64,000 bases of DNA from Acinetobacter puyangensis (GTDB lineage: Bacteria; Pseudomonadota; Gammaproteobacteria; Pseudomonadales; Moraxellaceae), in the NCBI RefSeq assembly GCF_900096995.1, contig NZ_OANT01000006.1, forward strand, positions 62,001 to 126,000, in the 5' to 3' direction. Below the pieces are notes generated by a model. The model saw nothing but the letters and a program-made list of their open reading frames with translations. It searched no databases and was not told the origin of the DNA. Within the stretch, counting starts at the first letter, position 1. Each line of letters begins with the position of its first letter. This document shows positions 50,523-59,703 of this stretch, piece by piece. Both the position numbers and the translations under genes were made by a program.

Positions 50523-50672
50523 CTTTGGGGAGTAGCCGCACGCTATAACGTGACAAACGTCAACATACTTGTTCAAGCTCATTCTATGGGTGAAAACATG
50601 GCGTTTGTATCTTGTTGTCAATCTGAGTATTTTTTATTCACTTGACAACCTGACTGGCAAGACCATTGACAC
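50523..50672 (+). ncRNA. yybP-ykoY (manganese) riboswitch
   Basis: The transcript leader contains the signature GGGGAGTAGCC (50527-50537), GTCAACATACTTG (50559-50571) and the 3-prime arm CTGGCAAGACCATTGAC (50654-50670), which match the conserved loops of yybP-ykoY leaders such as that of E. coli mntP. Mn2+ binding in this class switches on exporter genes. It sits before a GDT1-type transporter, a usual partner. A hairpin TTGTCA/TGACAA lies inside (50615-50646). The fold was judged by motifs only. Confidence 0.85.
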
Positions 50673-50723
50673 TATTTTTGTCGTCACCGATGCATAGCCT
50701 TTTCGCCATTGCATGGTAGCTTT

Positions 50724-50767
50724 TGGCTGGCAAGAAATAGTTGTCAATTGTCTTCAATTGCCAGCCA
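50724..50767 (+). promoter_or_regulatory. Riboswitch expression platform before the GDT1 gene
   Basis: TGGCTGGCAA (50724-50733) pairs perfectly with TTGCCAGCCA (50758-50767), ending 11 bases before the start codon. The arm TTGCCAG could also pair with CTGGCAA (50654-50660) of the aptamer, giving a switch that hides or exposes the start region. Confidence 0.55.
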
Positions 50768-50778
50768 GAGTATATTTT

Positions 50779-51354
50779 ATGGAAGCATTTTTAATCTCCA
50801 CAGGTCTAGTCGCTCTCGCAGAAATGGGTGATAAGACACAACTGCTTGCTTTACTTCTCGCTGCCAAATTCCGTAAACCTGTTCCCATTATTCTTGCAAT
50901 TTTAGTTTCTACTATTGTCAATCACGCATTGGCTGCGCTTGTTGGTCAATGGCTAACCGGGCTGGTCAGTCCTGATGTGATGCAGTGGATTCTTGCCATC
51001 TCATTTATCGCCATGGGTATGTGGATGCTGATTCCAGATAAGCTAGACGATGAGTCGGAAAGTGTGAATCGCTGGCAAAAATATGGTGTGTTTGCGACCA
51101 CATTCATTTTATTTTTCCTTGCAGAAATGGGGGATAAAACGCAAATTGCGACCGTCGCTTTATCTGCCCGTTTTGATCATCTGATTGCTGTAGTTATGGG
51201 TACCACAGCCGGTATGATGATTGCCAATGCACCGGCTGTGATTATTGGCGATAAAATGGCAAATCGCTTACCGATTTCACTGATTCATAAAATTGCTGCG
51301 GCGATCTTTTTTATTCTGGGTCTGATCATCATTGTACAAGCGTATATAAATTAA
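50779..51354 (+). CDS. GDT1/TMEM165 (UPF0016) family transporter, probable Mn exporter
   Basis: 191 residues from ATG 50779. Two copies of the hallmark motif EMGDKTQ (LAEMGDKTQLLALLLAAKF and LAEMGDKTQIATVALSARF), each in a three-helix repeat, six membrane segments in total. Relatives export Mn2+. A start at 50713 would overlap the riboswitch platform and is rejected. The Mn riboswitch upstream strongly supports a metal export role. Confidence 0.9.
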   Translation: MEAFLISTGLVALAEMGDKTQLLALLLAAKFRKPVPIILAILVSTIVNHALAALVGQWLTGLVSPDVMQWILAISFIAMGMWMLIPDKLDDESESVNRWQKYGVFATTFILFFLAEMGDKTQIATVALSARFDHLIAVVMGTTAGMMIANAPAVIIGDKMANRLPISLIHKIAAAIFFILGLIIIVQAYIN

Positions 51355-51369
51355 TTTTCAAATAATATT

Positions 51370-51405
51370 AAAAAAGGATGGGTGCTAAACGCCTAATCCT
51401 TTTTT
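51370..51405. terminator. Bidirectional terminator between the GDT1 and CDF genes
   Basis: AAAAAAGGAT and ATCCTTTTTT form a 10-base-pair stem around GGTG/CGCC; it suits both convergent genes. Confidence 0.85.
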
Positions 51406-51407
51406 AT

Positions 51408-52412
51408 TTAATGTTGGTGCTGCTGTATATGTCCATCATGTGAATGTTGATCGGGTGTATGATCATGCTGCTCGTTTTCCATTGTACAGTTATGGATATG
51501 TCCATGATGATGTGAAGCTGTTTCTGTCTGAATGGTGATGTGTTCAATGCCAAGATCCAGCATATTATGTTCTATCTGATGTAATAGAGTTTGCACATCT
51601 GCCATTTGCATAGTGTCATCCACCACAATATGACAAGACAAAATATAGCGTTTACTGGTTAAGCTCCAGATATGTAAATCATGGACATCGATAATATTCT
51701 CCAACTGCAAAATATCATGTTTAATTTTTTCAGGATTGAATTGTTCCGGTGTACCTTGCATTAGCACATGCGAGGCTTTTACCGCAACGAGGTAACCACT
51801 ACGTAATACCAAAACTGCTACGATAATACTGGCCACGGTATCGGCCCAAAACCAGCCAAAGAACAAAATACATAAGGCCGCAACAATTGCACCGACGGAA
51901 CCCAGTAAATCACTTAATACATGTAAAAATGCACCCCGCATATTCAGATCATGTTCGGTATCACTGCCTTTAAACATCATCCAAGCAACAAAAATATTAA
52001 TGATTAATCCAATCACACTGATGCTTAACATACCTTGTACATCAATATGCTGTGGTGTTTGAAAACGCAGAATGGCTTCAATAAAAATATAAATTGCTAT
52101 GGCAACCAGCGTAATACCATTTAAAGCCGCGGCCAGAATTTCAAAACGTTGATAGCCAAAACTTTTTTGAGTATTACTATTTTTTTGTCCAATAAAAACC
52201 GCAGCCAGTGCAATGCCCAGTGCCACCGAATCGCTGAGCATATGACCAGCGTCAGAGATGAGCGCCAAACTATTGGTCAGATAGCCACCGACAAATTCTA
52301 CCAGCATAAAAATACTGATCAGCAGGAAACTAATGATTAGAACTTTTTTATTGGCAGGGATATGACTATGATCATGCTGGTCATGATCATGTGAATGTCC
52401 ATCGAGACTCAT
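51408..52412 (-). CDS. Cation diffusion facilitator (CzcD/ZitB-like)
   Basis: 334 residues from ATG 52412 (AAGGTG upstream; GTG 52421 less likely). Six membrane helices, with the metal site HMLSDS (SDAGHMLSDSVALG) in helix 2 and HVLSDLLGS in helix 5. His-rich N terminus (HSHDHDQHDHSH) and C terminus (HHHGHIHNC... HDHTPDQHSHDGHIQQHQH). It exports Zn2+ or related metals by proton exchange. Convergent with the GDT1 transporter. Upstream 52413-52659 shows no clear operator. Confidence 0.92.
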   Translation of the reverse strand: MSLDGHSHDHDQHDHSHIPANKKVLIISFLLISIFMLVEFVGGYLTNSLALISDAGHMLSDSVALGIALAAVFIGQKNSNTQKSFGYQRFEILAAALNGITLVAIAIYIFIEAILRFQTPQHIDVQGMLSISVIGLIINIFVAWMMFKGSDTEHDLNMRGAFLHVLSDLLGSVGAIVAALCILFFGWFWADTVASIIVAVLVLRSGYLVAVKASHVLMQGTPEQFNPEKIKHDILQLENIIDVHDLHIWSLTSKRYILSCHIVVDDTMQMADVQTLLHQIEHNMLDLGIEHITIQTETASHHHGHIHNCTMENEQHDHTPDQHSHDGHIQQHQH

Positions 52413-52659
52413 AATACACACCTTAGTAGTGTTGGTGATTTCATGCTGTTATCGTTTGATAGGATAAATATAGACTTGTCAAATACATCTTCATTATTGC
52501 AAGCATATTCATTCAACCTTAATGATAAATTGCATATCAAGCTAAGTAAATGTTTTTTAAGTAATAATGGTATGTTATAAAGTTGCAATATTGGTAACAA
52601 GACTATGCAAATGATCAAGGATTCTGCCTGAAGATAACTGACAGTTAAAGGGAAATTAA

Positions 52660-52703
52660 TTGATATATTGCGTAACCTACAATCTGATTAGGCAATATAT
52701 CAA
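52660..52703 (-). terminator. Large stem-loop after the permease pseudogene
   Basis: TTGATATATTGC (52660-52671) pairs perfectly with GCAATATATCAA (52692-52703), with CCTA/TAGG inside. It lies six bases after the permease stop; the tail on the minus strand is only moderately T-rich. Confidence 0.55.
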
Positions 52704-52708
52704 TATTT

Positions 52709-54099
52709 TTAGTGTTTAGTTTTTTTCACAGAAATAAAATAACTGATATAGCACAGTGCAACAATCATCAGACAACCAATAAAACTGGCACGCATATTGG
52801 AATCGGTTGCCATACTCAAACAGGTTAAGACACAGAATATTCCACCCAATATCGGTGTAAGCGGATAAAGCGGTGCAGCAAATTTAAGTTGCGAAACAGT
52901 ATGGCCAGATTTATACCATTGTCGTCTAAAGTTGAACTGACTCACGCAAATGGAAATCCAGACAATGACCATGGTAAATGCTGCAATATTCAATAAATTG
53001 GTAAAGATCACTTCGGGGGCATAAAACTCGGAAAGTAATCCTGGGATGGCACCCATCATGGTGACACATATTGCAATCATCGGTGTACCAGTACGACTCA
53101 GGCGGGAAAAAACTGCCGGAAGTTTTTGTGTACTGGATAAAGACCATAACATACGCGAAGCTGCAAACAACCCTGAATTTGCCGCAGAAAGCAGGGCAGT
53201 AATGATCACAAAACGAATTAAATCTTCTGCATAGGGAATACCAATGCGGGAAAACACACTGACAAAAGGACTATGACTTAAACCATGCGTATCGTTGACT
53301 GCGGTGGCTTGATAAGGCAATAAAGCACTGACAATAATAATAGTTCCGACAAAAAAGATCAGTAAGCGCCAGATTGCTGCATTAATAGCACGTGGGATAT
53401 TTTTTTCCGGGTTTTCTGTTTCACCTGCTGCAACACCGATTAACTCTGTACCGGAAAAGGCAAAGTTAACCACCAGCATTGTGGCAAAAATGGGCCAGAA
53501 ACCTTCCGGGAACCAGCCATCTTTGGTGAGATTACTCAATAATGGCGCAGTATCATAACCCTGCATCGGTATGATGCCGACAATTGCAGCTGTACCCAGA
53601 ATAATAAAAAGTACAACTGTTGCCACTTTTACCAGTGCCAGCCAGAATTCGGCTTCGGCAAAAAATCGGGTTGAACTGATATTGAGAAAAAAGACAGTCG
53701 CAGCAAAAATCACAATCCAGATCCAGATGGGAACATGCGGAAACCATTCCTGCATCAATAATGCGGCAGCGGTAAACTCGGTACCTAAGGTCACTGTCCA
53801 TGTGAGCCAGTACATCCAAGCCACCATATAGCCTGTAGCAGGATTGATATAGCGACCTGCGTATTCCCCAAATGAACCGGCAATCGGCATATGTACCGCA
53901 AGTTCACCCAGACACAACATGACCATATAGGCGATGAGTCCGCCTAGTGCATAGGCCAGAATCGCTCCAATTGCGCCTGTTTGCGAAATGACTTCACCAG
54001 AACCCAAAATAGTCCAGTTCCGATCGCACCACCTAATGAAATCATCACAAGATGGCGACCCTGCATAGAACGTTTAAGTTGTGGCGCTGGTGTAGTCAT
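52709..54099 (-). pseudogene. Amino acid permease of the APC/AAT family, frameshifted near its start
   Basis: A 12-helix amino acid transporter related to MmuP or LysP-type permeases. The start ATG at 54099 reads MTTPAPQLKRSMQGRHLVMISLGGAIGTGLF, then loses frame in a run of four T (minus strand, about 54006-54009) where five are needed to read on as LGSGEVISQTG. The remainder to 52709 is open and intact, with SGTELIGVAAGETENPEKNIPRAINAA, the family loop. A TTG at 54007 would give a 432-residue protein lacking helix 1. It is either a broken gene or a sequencing error in a homopolymer. Confidence 0.75.
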
Positions 54100-54476
54100 A
54101 CACATATCGAACTATTTTAATAAAACCGGCTATTCTAGGTCCAAGTGCATTCAGAATAAAGTTAAATTGTCAAAAATAAAATTTGCCTGCTTAAATAATA
54201 AATCTTTGCTATACGATCAAACTGTTACATTGCGTGAGTGAGGTCTGCTAAATTCTTTTTATAAATAAGCAATATAAGCATAAATTATTTCATTTTTTTA
54301 TATATTGATATAAAAAAATATTATAAGAAATCTATTTCATTCATATATCTGAATATTTCATAAAACTTAATTCATATTTACATCGCTAAAAATAAGATTG
54401 ATCTAGTTATCAAAAAGTTAGTCGATTGTATGCTAGAATGCAGGGCTGAAATTTAACGTTATAGCTAGAGTCTGCA
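54100..54476. other. 377-base intergenic region before cysD
   Basis: AT-rich, no ORF worth calling. The extended -10 element TGCTAGAAT at 54431-54439 may be the cysD promoter, with no clear -35. The CysB-type sites expected for cysDN are too degenerate to call by eye. Confidence 0.3.
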
Positions 54477-55385
54477 ATGTCTGATGAAAGATTAACCCAC
54501 CTTAAACAGTTAGAAGCTGAAAGTATTCATATCATACGTGAAGTGGCGGCCGAATTTGACAATCCAGTGATGTTATATTCAATTGGCAAAGACTCAGCAG
54601 TCATGCTTCATCTGGCCATGAAAGCATTCTATCCAGCCAAACTTCCATTTCCGCTATTGCATGTCAATACCGGCTGGAAGTTTAAACAAATGATCACTTT
54701 CCGTGATGAAATGGTCAAGAAGTTAGGTCTGGATCTGATTGAATATAAAAATCTGGATGGTATCGCACAAAATATCAATCCGTTTGATCACGGTAGTTCC
54801 AAATATACCGATATCATGAAAACTCAGGCCTTAAAGCAAGCATTGGATAAATATAAATTTGATGCTGCTTTTGGTGGTGCCCGCCGTGATGAAGAAAAAT
54901 CCCGTGCCAAGGAACGTGTTTATTCTTTCCGTGATAATAAACATCGCTGGGATCCTAAGAATCAGCGTCCGGAACTCTGGAATATTTATAACGGTAAAGT
55001 CAATCAAGGCGAAAGCATCCGTGTATTCCCATTGTCCAACTGGACCGAACTGGACATCTGGCAATATATCTATCTGGAGCAAATTCCGATTGTGCCATTG
55101 TACTATTCAGCTAAACGTCCTGTAGTAGAACGTGATGGCACCTTGATTATGGTTGATGATGAACGCTTCCCATTAAGAGAAGGCGAAGTACCGGACATAA
55201 AATCGGTACGTTTCCGCACCCTTGGTTGTTATCCATTGACTGGTGCAGTGCAATCCGAAGCGGATACCTTACCTGAAATCATTCAGGAAATGCTGTTGAC
55301 CACAAGTTCAGAACGTCAGGGTCGTATGATTGACCATGATGAAGCTGGTTCAATGGAAAAGAAAAAGCAAGAAGGCTATTTTTAG
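54477..55385 (+). CDS. cysD: Sulfate adenylyltransferase subunit 2
   Basis: 302 residues, an ATP-pyrophosphatase (PAPS-reductase-like) domain. [18 protein letters not shown] is the PP-loop, and the downstream [21 protein letters not shown] and [25 protein letters not shown] are family signatures. Makes APS from ATP and sulfate together with CysN. The operon continues with cysN 31 bases later. Confidence 0.97.
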   Translation: MSDERLTHLKQLEAESIHIIREVAAEFDNPVMLYSIGKDSAVMLHLAMKAFYPAKLPFPLLHVNTGWKFKQMITFRDEMVKKLGLDLIEYKNLDGIAQNINPFDHGSSKYTDIMKTQALKQALDKYKFDAAFGGARRDEEKSRAKERVYSFRDNKHRWDPKNQRPELWNIYNGKVNQGESIRVFPLSNWTELDIWQYIYLEQIPIVPLYYSAKRPVVERDGTLIMVDDERFPLREGEVPDIKSVRFRTLGCYPLTGAVQSEADTLPEIIQEMLLTTSSERQGRMIDHDEAGSMEKKKQEGYF

Positions 55386-55416
55386 TCTAAGTTTCTAAAT
55401 TAGGTGGAGCAAAAAC

Positions 55417-57045
55417 ATGTCTCATCAATCCGAGCTGATTAGCCAGGATATTTTGGCGTATTTAAAACAGCATGAACAAAAAGACTTACTCCGCTTCCTG
55501 ACTTGCGGAAATGTTGATGATGGTAAAAGTACGCTGATCGGACGTTTATTACATGATTCCAAAATGATCTATGAAGATCAACTGGAAGCAGTACAACGTG
55601 ATAGTAAAAAAGTCGGTACACAAGGTGATAAAATCGATCTTGCCTTACTGGTCGATGGCTTACAGGCAGAACGTGAGCAGGGCATTACCATTGATGTCGC
55701 TTACCGTTATTTCTCAACCGAAAAACGTAAATTTATTATTGCCGATACCCCGGGACACGAACAATATACTCGTAATATGGCGACAGGTGCATCAACTTGT
55801 GACCTTGCCATTATCCTGATTGATGCACGTTATGGTGTACAGACCCAAACTCGTCGTCATACCTTTATTTCGGCATTACTGGGTATTCGTAATATTATTG
55901 TTGCGATTAACAAGATGGATTTGGTTGAATTTTCTCAGGATAAATTTAATCAGATTCAGGCGGATTATCTGGAATTTATAAAATATCTGGGTGACCGTGC
56001 GCCAACAGAAATTCATTTTGTACCGATTTCTGCATTAAATGGTGATAACGTGGTTAATCCATCGGAAAATACGCCATGGTATTTTTCAGGAGAAAATCAA
56101 GGTAAAACGTTGATGAATATTCTGGAAACTGTGCAAATTGCCCATGACACCAAGAAAAAAGATTTCCGTTTCCCTGTGCAGTATGTCAATCGCCCAAATC
56201 TGGATTTCCGTGGCTTTGCCGGTAATATCGTATTAGGTTCGGTCAATGTTGGTGATGAAATTGTGGCTCTACCTTCGGGTAAACGCAGTTCAATCAAAGA
56301 AATCGTGACTTACGATGGCAATTTGCAACATGCATTTGCCGGTCAGGCAGTCACTTTAACTTTAAATGATGAAATCGACATTAGCCGTGGCGATATGATT
56401 GTTCATCCGCGGGCATTGCCACAGGTTTCCCGTGCAGTACGTGCGACCGTGGTCTGGATGAATGAACAACCCTTGGTTAAAGGTAAATTATATAATGTCA
56501 AGGTTGGGGTGCAAAATGTACCGGCTAAAGTCAGTGAAATTAACTATCGTATTGATGTCAATACACTGGAAAAAATACCGGCTGAACAACTTGAACTCAA
56601 TGCCATTGCTGATATTACGGTAGAATTTGACCGTCCAGTTGTATTTGATAACTATCTTGACAGCCGTTATACCGGTGCCTTTATCTTTATCGATCGTCTA
56701 AGCAATGTCACCATTGGCGCAGCGATGATTGAAGATACTGCACAATTGTCTAATAAAGAGCAGGCTGTAAGTAGTGAAGAACGTGCAGCACGTTTGGGAC
56801 AAAAACCTGCGGTATTGGCGGTAAATGCCGAAATCTTCAAGCAAGCGCAGCAATTGGAACGTGCTTTGCTGGAAAATGGTATTGTTGCCTTGGCAAAAGC
56901 AGGCCTGGATGCACAGCAGGTTGATCTATTACGAGAAACTGGTTTGACCATTATTGTAGATCAGGTTGATTTTGCTGATTCCAGTATTGATGCGACAACA
57001 CTTGATGTTGCAGTACAGAAAATTCAGCAGCTGGTTCAACTTTAA
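55417..57045 (+). CDS. cysN: Sulfate adenylyltransferase subunit 1 with vestigial APS-kinase tail
   Basis: 542 residues, longer than E. coli CysN (475). GTPase motifs are [20 protein letters not shown] and NKMD, followed by EF-Tu-like domains ending about [19 protein letters not shown]. The last 91 residues (from [15 protein letters not shown], about 452) match the join and first part of the CysC domain in fused CysNC proteins, but the APS-kinase P-loop is absent. GTP hydrolysis drives APS formation. A terminator follows at 57068. Confidence 0.95.
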   Translation: MSHQSELISQDILAYLKQHEQKDLLRFLTCGNVDDGKSTLIGRLLHDSKMIYEDQLEAVQRDSKKVGTQGDKIDLALLVDGLQAEREQGITIDVAYRYFSTEKRKFIIADTPGHEQYTRNMATGASTCDLAIILIDARYGVQTQTRRHTFISALLGIRNIIVAINKMDLVEFSQDKFNQIQADYLEFIKYLGDRAPTEIHFVPISALNGDNVVNPSENTPWYFSGENQGKTLMNILETVQIAHDTKKKDFRFPVQYVNRPNLDFRGFAGNIVLGSVNVGDEIVALPSGKRSSIKEIVTYDGNLQHAFAGQAVTLTLNDEIDISRGDMIVHPRALPQVSRAVRATVVWMNEQPLVKGKLYNVKVGVQNVPAKVSEINYRIDVNTLEKIPAEQLELNAIADITVEFDRPVVFDNYLDSRYTGAFIFIDRLSNVTIGAAMIEDTAQLSNKEQAVSSEERAARLGQKPAVLAVNAEIFKQAQQLERALLENGIVALAKAGLDAQQVDLLRETGLTIIVDQVDFADSSIDATTLDVAVQKIQQLVQL

Positions 57046-57067
57046 GTTTAAGTCAACAGTAAAATTA

Positions 57068-57097
57068 AACCCGATGCTGAATGTATCGGGTTTTTTT
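57068..57097 (+). terminator. Terminator after cysN
   Basis: AAACCCGAT and ATCGGGTTT pair across a nine-base loop, then a run of T. Confidence 0.9.
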
Positions 57098-57123
57098 ATC
57101 TATAAAATACAAGGAAAATATGT

Positions 57124-57492
57124 ATGCCACATGTCATTGTTGAACAATCTGCAAATATCAAAAAACTCAATGCAATTGATTTATTGACAAAAATTAATCA
57201 AACTTTATTTGCGACCGGTAGCATCGCCCAGCGCAATGACATCAAAGCACGTCTGCGAGTTGATCAGGATTTTGTAATTGGTGCAGGACATAATAATCAG
57301 GCTTATATCCATGTCAAAATATATCTACTGTCTGGCCGTACACTTGAGCAAAAACAACAGATAAGTCACGATGTATTGGATGTATTACAACAATTTGAAG
57401 ATTTTGATGCCAATCAGCTAGAAGTTCAATTATGTGTTGAAATCATCGAGATGGACAGGACAGTCTACCAAAAACAGCTTAAGGCTTTCTAA
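57124..57492 (+). CDS. 5-carboxymethyl-2-hydroxymuconate isomerase-like (tautomerase superfamily)
   Basis: 122 residues beginning MPHVIVEQSANI, with the N-terminal Pro that is the general base of tautomerases. Length and pattern (LFATGSIAQRNDIKARLR, YIHVKIYLLSGRTLEQKQQISHDVLD) fit HpcD/CHMI of homoprotocatechuate breakdown. No other hpa genes are near, so the pathway role is uncertain. Confidence 0.8.
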   Translation: MPHVIVEQSANIKKLNAIDLLTKINQTLFATGSIAQRNDIKARLRVDQDFVIGAGHNNQAYIHVKIYLLSGRTLEQKQQISHDVLDVLQQFEDFDANQLEVQLCVEIIEMDRTVYQKQLKAF

Positions 57493-57499
57493 AATAGAT

Positions 57500-57973
57500 T
57501 TAAGCTGAAATAATCTGTAAAACTTCCTTAGCCACATTTTCAGTCAGTTGATTTAAACGATCAAGCGGGGAACCTCCAATAAAATATCGGAATGAAGAAA
57601 TGTTCGCTTGATATAAAATCGAAATAAAAAATGTACCTTCCGGTTTTTGTGAAGATTCGCTACCACCAGGTTTAAGTAAACCGGTACAGGCCACAATCAC
57701 ATCAGCTTCAGTAAATAATTTTTTACCCTGAATTGCCATTGCATCAGTGACTTGTGCAGACTCCGCGCTATATTCTTCAATTAAAACAGGATCGACTTTT
57801 AAGATAGAAATTTTGATACTTGGATCGTAACTGACCAATCCACCCAATAAAATATCAGCACCGCTATTTTTGTAGATAGAAAATTGGCTACTGAGATAGC
57901 CGGAACTGGCACTTTCGATAAAGGCAATGGTCAGCTGATGTTGTTCTAAATAATCACAGCATGGTTTTAGCAT
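57500..57973 (-). CDS. CinA-family (PncC-like) amidohydrolase domain protein
   Basis: 157 residues, a stand-alone CinA C-terminal domain (nicotinamide-nucleotide amidohydrolase class). GGLVSYDPSIKISILKV, AESAQVTDAMAIQGKKLF and GLLKPGGSESSQKPEGTFFIS fit the family. The usual ESCTGG motif reads ESASSG here, so activity is uncertain. It ends seven bases from the convergent isomerase gene. Confidence 0.75.
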   Translation of the reverse strand: MLKPCCDYLEQHQLTIAFIESASSGYLSSQFSIYKNSGADILLGGLVSYDPSIKISILKVDPVLIEEYSAESAQVTDAMAIQGKKLFTEADVIVACTGLLKPGGSESSQKPEGTFFISILYQANISSFRYFIGGSPLDRLNQLTENVAKEVLQIISA

Positions 57974-58179
57974 GGTTTAAATCTCTAATCTATTGAACAC
58001 AATAGAATTTTATTTAAAAGTTATGTAATTTTAATGCTTAAATATATCAGATTTTGAATGTTCAAAAACAGTTAATATTGTATTGAATAACTTAAAAAAA
58101 CATAAAATTGATAGAAAACAACATCCAATTGGATTGTAATGAAAATCATCTATTTATCTTTATCATAAAGTATATAACC

Positions 58180-58464
58180 ATGATTGTTTTAAATGTTTTT
58201 TTAAAAGTGAAACCTAATGCAAGACACCATTTTCTGGAACTTTTCCATGAAATTATTGAAGAATCCCGCAAAGAAGCTGGAAATCTGCATTATCAAATGG
58301 CTGAAGACATCTTGCAGGAAAATACATTCTTATTAATCGAACATTGGAAAGATGAACAAGCCATTGAATTTCATCATACAACACCACATTGGGATAAACT
58401 CGTTTCATCAATTGATGATTATCTTGCAGCACCTACAGTACTTAAACAATATCAACAGAACTGA
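58180..58464 (+). CDS. ABM-domain protein (antibiotic biosynthesis monooxygenase-like)
   Basis: 94 residues from ATG 58180: MIVLNVFLKVKPNARHHFLELFHEIIEESRKEAGNLHYQM..., then FLLIEHWKDEQAIEFHHTTPHWDKL. This dimeric ferredoxin-like fold includes YgiN-type quinol monooxygenases. An upstream TTG start at 58108 is rejected as extending into AT-rich sequence. It precedes grxB by 25 bases. Confidence 0.75.
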   Translation: MIVLNVFLKVKPNARHHFLELFHEIIEESRKEAGNLHYQMAEDILQENTFLLIEHWKDEQAIEFHHTTPHWDKLVSSIDDYLAAPTVLKQYQQN

Positions 58465-58489
58465 ACATTTAAATTGCTAAGGAAAAATG

Positions 58490-59125
58490 ATGAAACTTTT
58501 TATCTATCAACATTGTCCATTTTGTTTACGTACCCGCATGATTTCTGGTTTTAAAAATTTAAATATGCAATATCAAGTGATTATGGAGGGTGATGCCGAA
58601 ACACCTATTCGCATGGTCGGTAAAAAAGTGGTGCCCATTTTACAAAAGGATGATGGAACCTATATGACAGAAAGCATGGATATTGTGAAATATCTGGATC
58701 AATTTGGTGAAGAAAAATATACGCATGAGCCTCAAAATAGCGAAATAAGCGAATGGTGTGAGCGCGCAGCAGACGATATTTTTAAGCTAGCCATACCTAG
58801 ATTTACCAAAGGACAATTTAAAGAAATTTCTACACCCGAAGCACGTCAATTTTATCGTGAGCGTGAAGCAAAAGCTTTTGGTGATCTGGATCAATTGATT
58901 GTAGATACCGAGCTTTATTTAAAACCGACTAATCAAAGCCTACAACAACTTGAGCCAATTCTTGCTAAGCACAATCGGATTGATCTGGACGACTTTAAAT
59001 TATTTCCTTTATTACGCTCATTAACAATTGTAAAAGGTATTGTATTTGGTGAGCAGGCACAGACATATCTGGATAATATACATGACAAGGCAAAAGTAGA
59101 TTTGTTATTTGATCAGGCAATGTAG
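58490..59125 (+). CDS. grxB: Glutaredoxin 2
   Basis: 211 residues from ATG 58490. KLFIYQHCPFCLRTRMISGFKNL carries the CPFC active site (CPYC in E. coli). The GST-like C-terminal domain makes it a GST-fold glutaredoxin, which reduces disulfides using glutathione. The AAGGA site is three bases before the ATG at 58487 but six before 58490, favouring the latter. Length is close to the 215 of E. coli Grx2. Confidence 0.93.
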   Translation: MKLFIYQHCPFCLRTRMISGFKNLNMQYQVIMEGDAETPIRMVGKKVVPILQKDDGTYMTESMDIVKYLDQFGEEKYTHEPQNSEISEWCERAADDIFKLAIPRFTKGQFKEISTPEARQFYREREAKAFGDLDQLIVDTELYLKPTNQSLQQLEPILAKHNRIDLDDFKLFPLLRSLTIVKGIVFGEQAQTYLDNIHDKAKVDLLFDQAM

Positions 59126-59230
59126 GGATCAATATAGTCAAATTATGATTTTAGGCCCAGAATCATTCTGGGTTTAAATTTTATAAAATATTTCGTATAA
59201 TGTATATTATGTTAAATAAGATATCTATGA

Positions 59231-59314
59231 CAGCACCCTACATATTGCGTTCCGCAATCAAATGTTGGTGCTGCACTTGACGGCTCGGTAATAAATTACC
59301 TCTCGCTACTCGAC
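59231..59314. repeat. REP-like double hairpin element
   Basis: An imperfect palindrome, CAGCACC...TTGCG-TTC-CGCAA...GGTGCTG (59231-59273), is followed by a second hairpin with core CGGTAAT-AA-ATTACC (59279-59314), both ending directly against the stop codon of the convergent small gene. The sequence is more GC-rich than its surroundings. The pair of hairpins with GTAG at the foot of one arm resembles REP/REPIN elements mobilised by RAYT transposases. No second copy is visible in the window. Confidence 0.5.
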
Positions 59315-59623
59315 TTATTTATCAATCAATTCTCTGGTTGATTTTAAGGATTTATTCGAAATAAAAAGCAGTTGTAATTCATTAAGTGAATAATAAGTTT
59401 CTTCAACCAATATTCCATAACTCAACTGTCCAAATTCATCTAAATCAACTGTACAACCAGCGATTCTCCCAAACTTGAATCTTTCTAAATAAACTTCATT
59501 CATAAAATCGTCGTTTTTAAATGACTGTTTGTATTCTTCAAAACTTTGCTCAAAAGCAAGATCTCGAAAACAGACCTCTTTACCTAATAATTCCTGAACA
59601 GGTGTAAAATCCATAATAGCCAT
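59315..59623 (-). CDS. Small hypothetical protein
   Basis: 102 residues, good ribosome site (AAGGAG, six bases before ATG 59623). Sequence MAIMDFTPVQELLGKEVCFRDLAFEQSFEEYKQSFKNDDF is hydrophilic and acidic, with no domain I recognise. Its stop codon abuts the REP-like element, a position often seen for orphan immunity or cargo genes, but I cannot assign a role. Confidence 0.6.
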   Translation of the reverse strand: MAIMDFTPVQELLGKEVCFRDLAFEQSFEEYKQSFKNDDFMNEVYLERFKFGRIAGCTVDLDEFGQLSYGILVEETYYSLNELQLLFISNKSLKSTRELIDK

Positions 59624-59688
59624 GATGATCTCCTTAATAGATTGTTATGGTAGTTTTTAAGATTTCATCATAAACTTATCATAAATTT

Positions 59689-59703
59689 TGGAACAATGTT
59701 CCA
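59689..59703. promoter_or_regulatory. Perfect 15-base palindrome, possible operator
   Basis: TGGAACAATGTTCCA lies in the 367-base gap between the divergent hypothetical gene and the oxidoreductase. The rest of the gap is AT-rich, with no clear promoter. Confidence 0.35.

Noticed and set aside
58108..58179. Upstream 24-residue extension of the ABM-domain gene from a TTG
   Set aside because: It is AT-rich with no ribosome site, and the family fold begins at MIVLNVFLKV at 58180.
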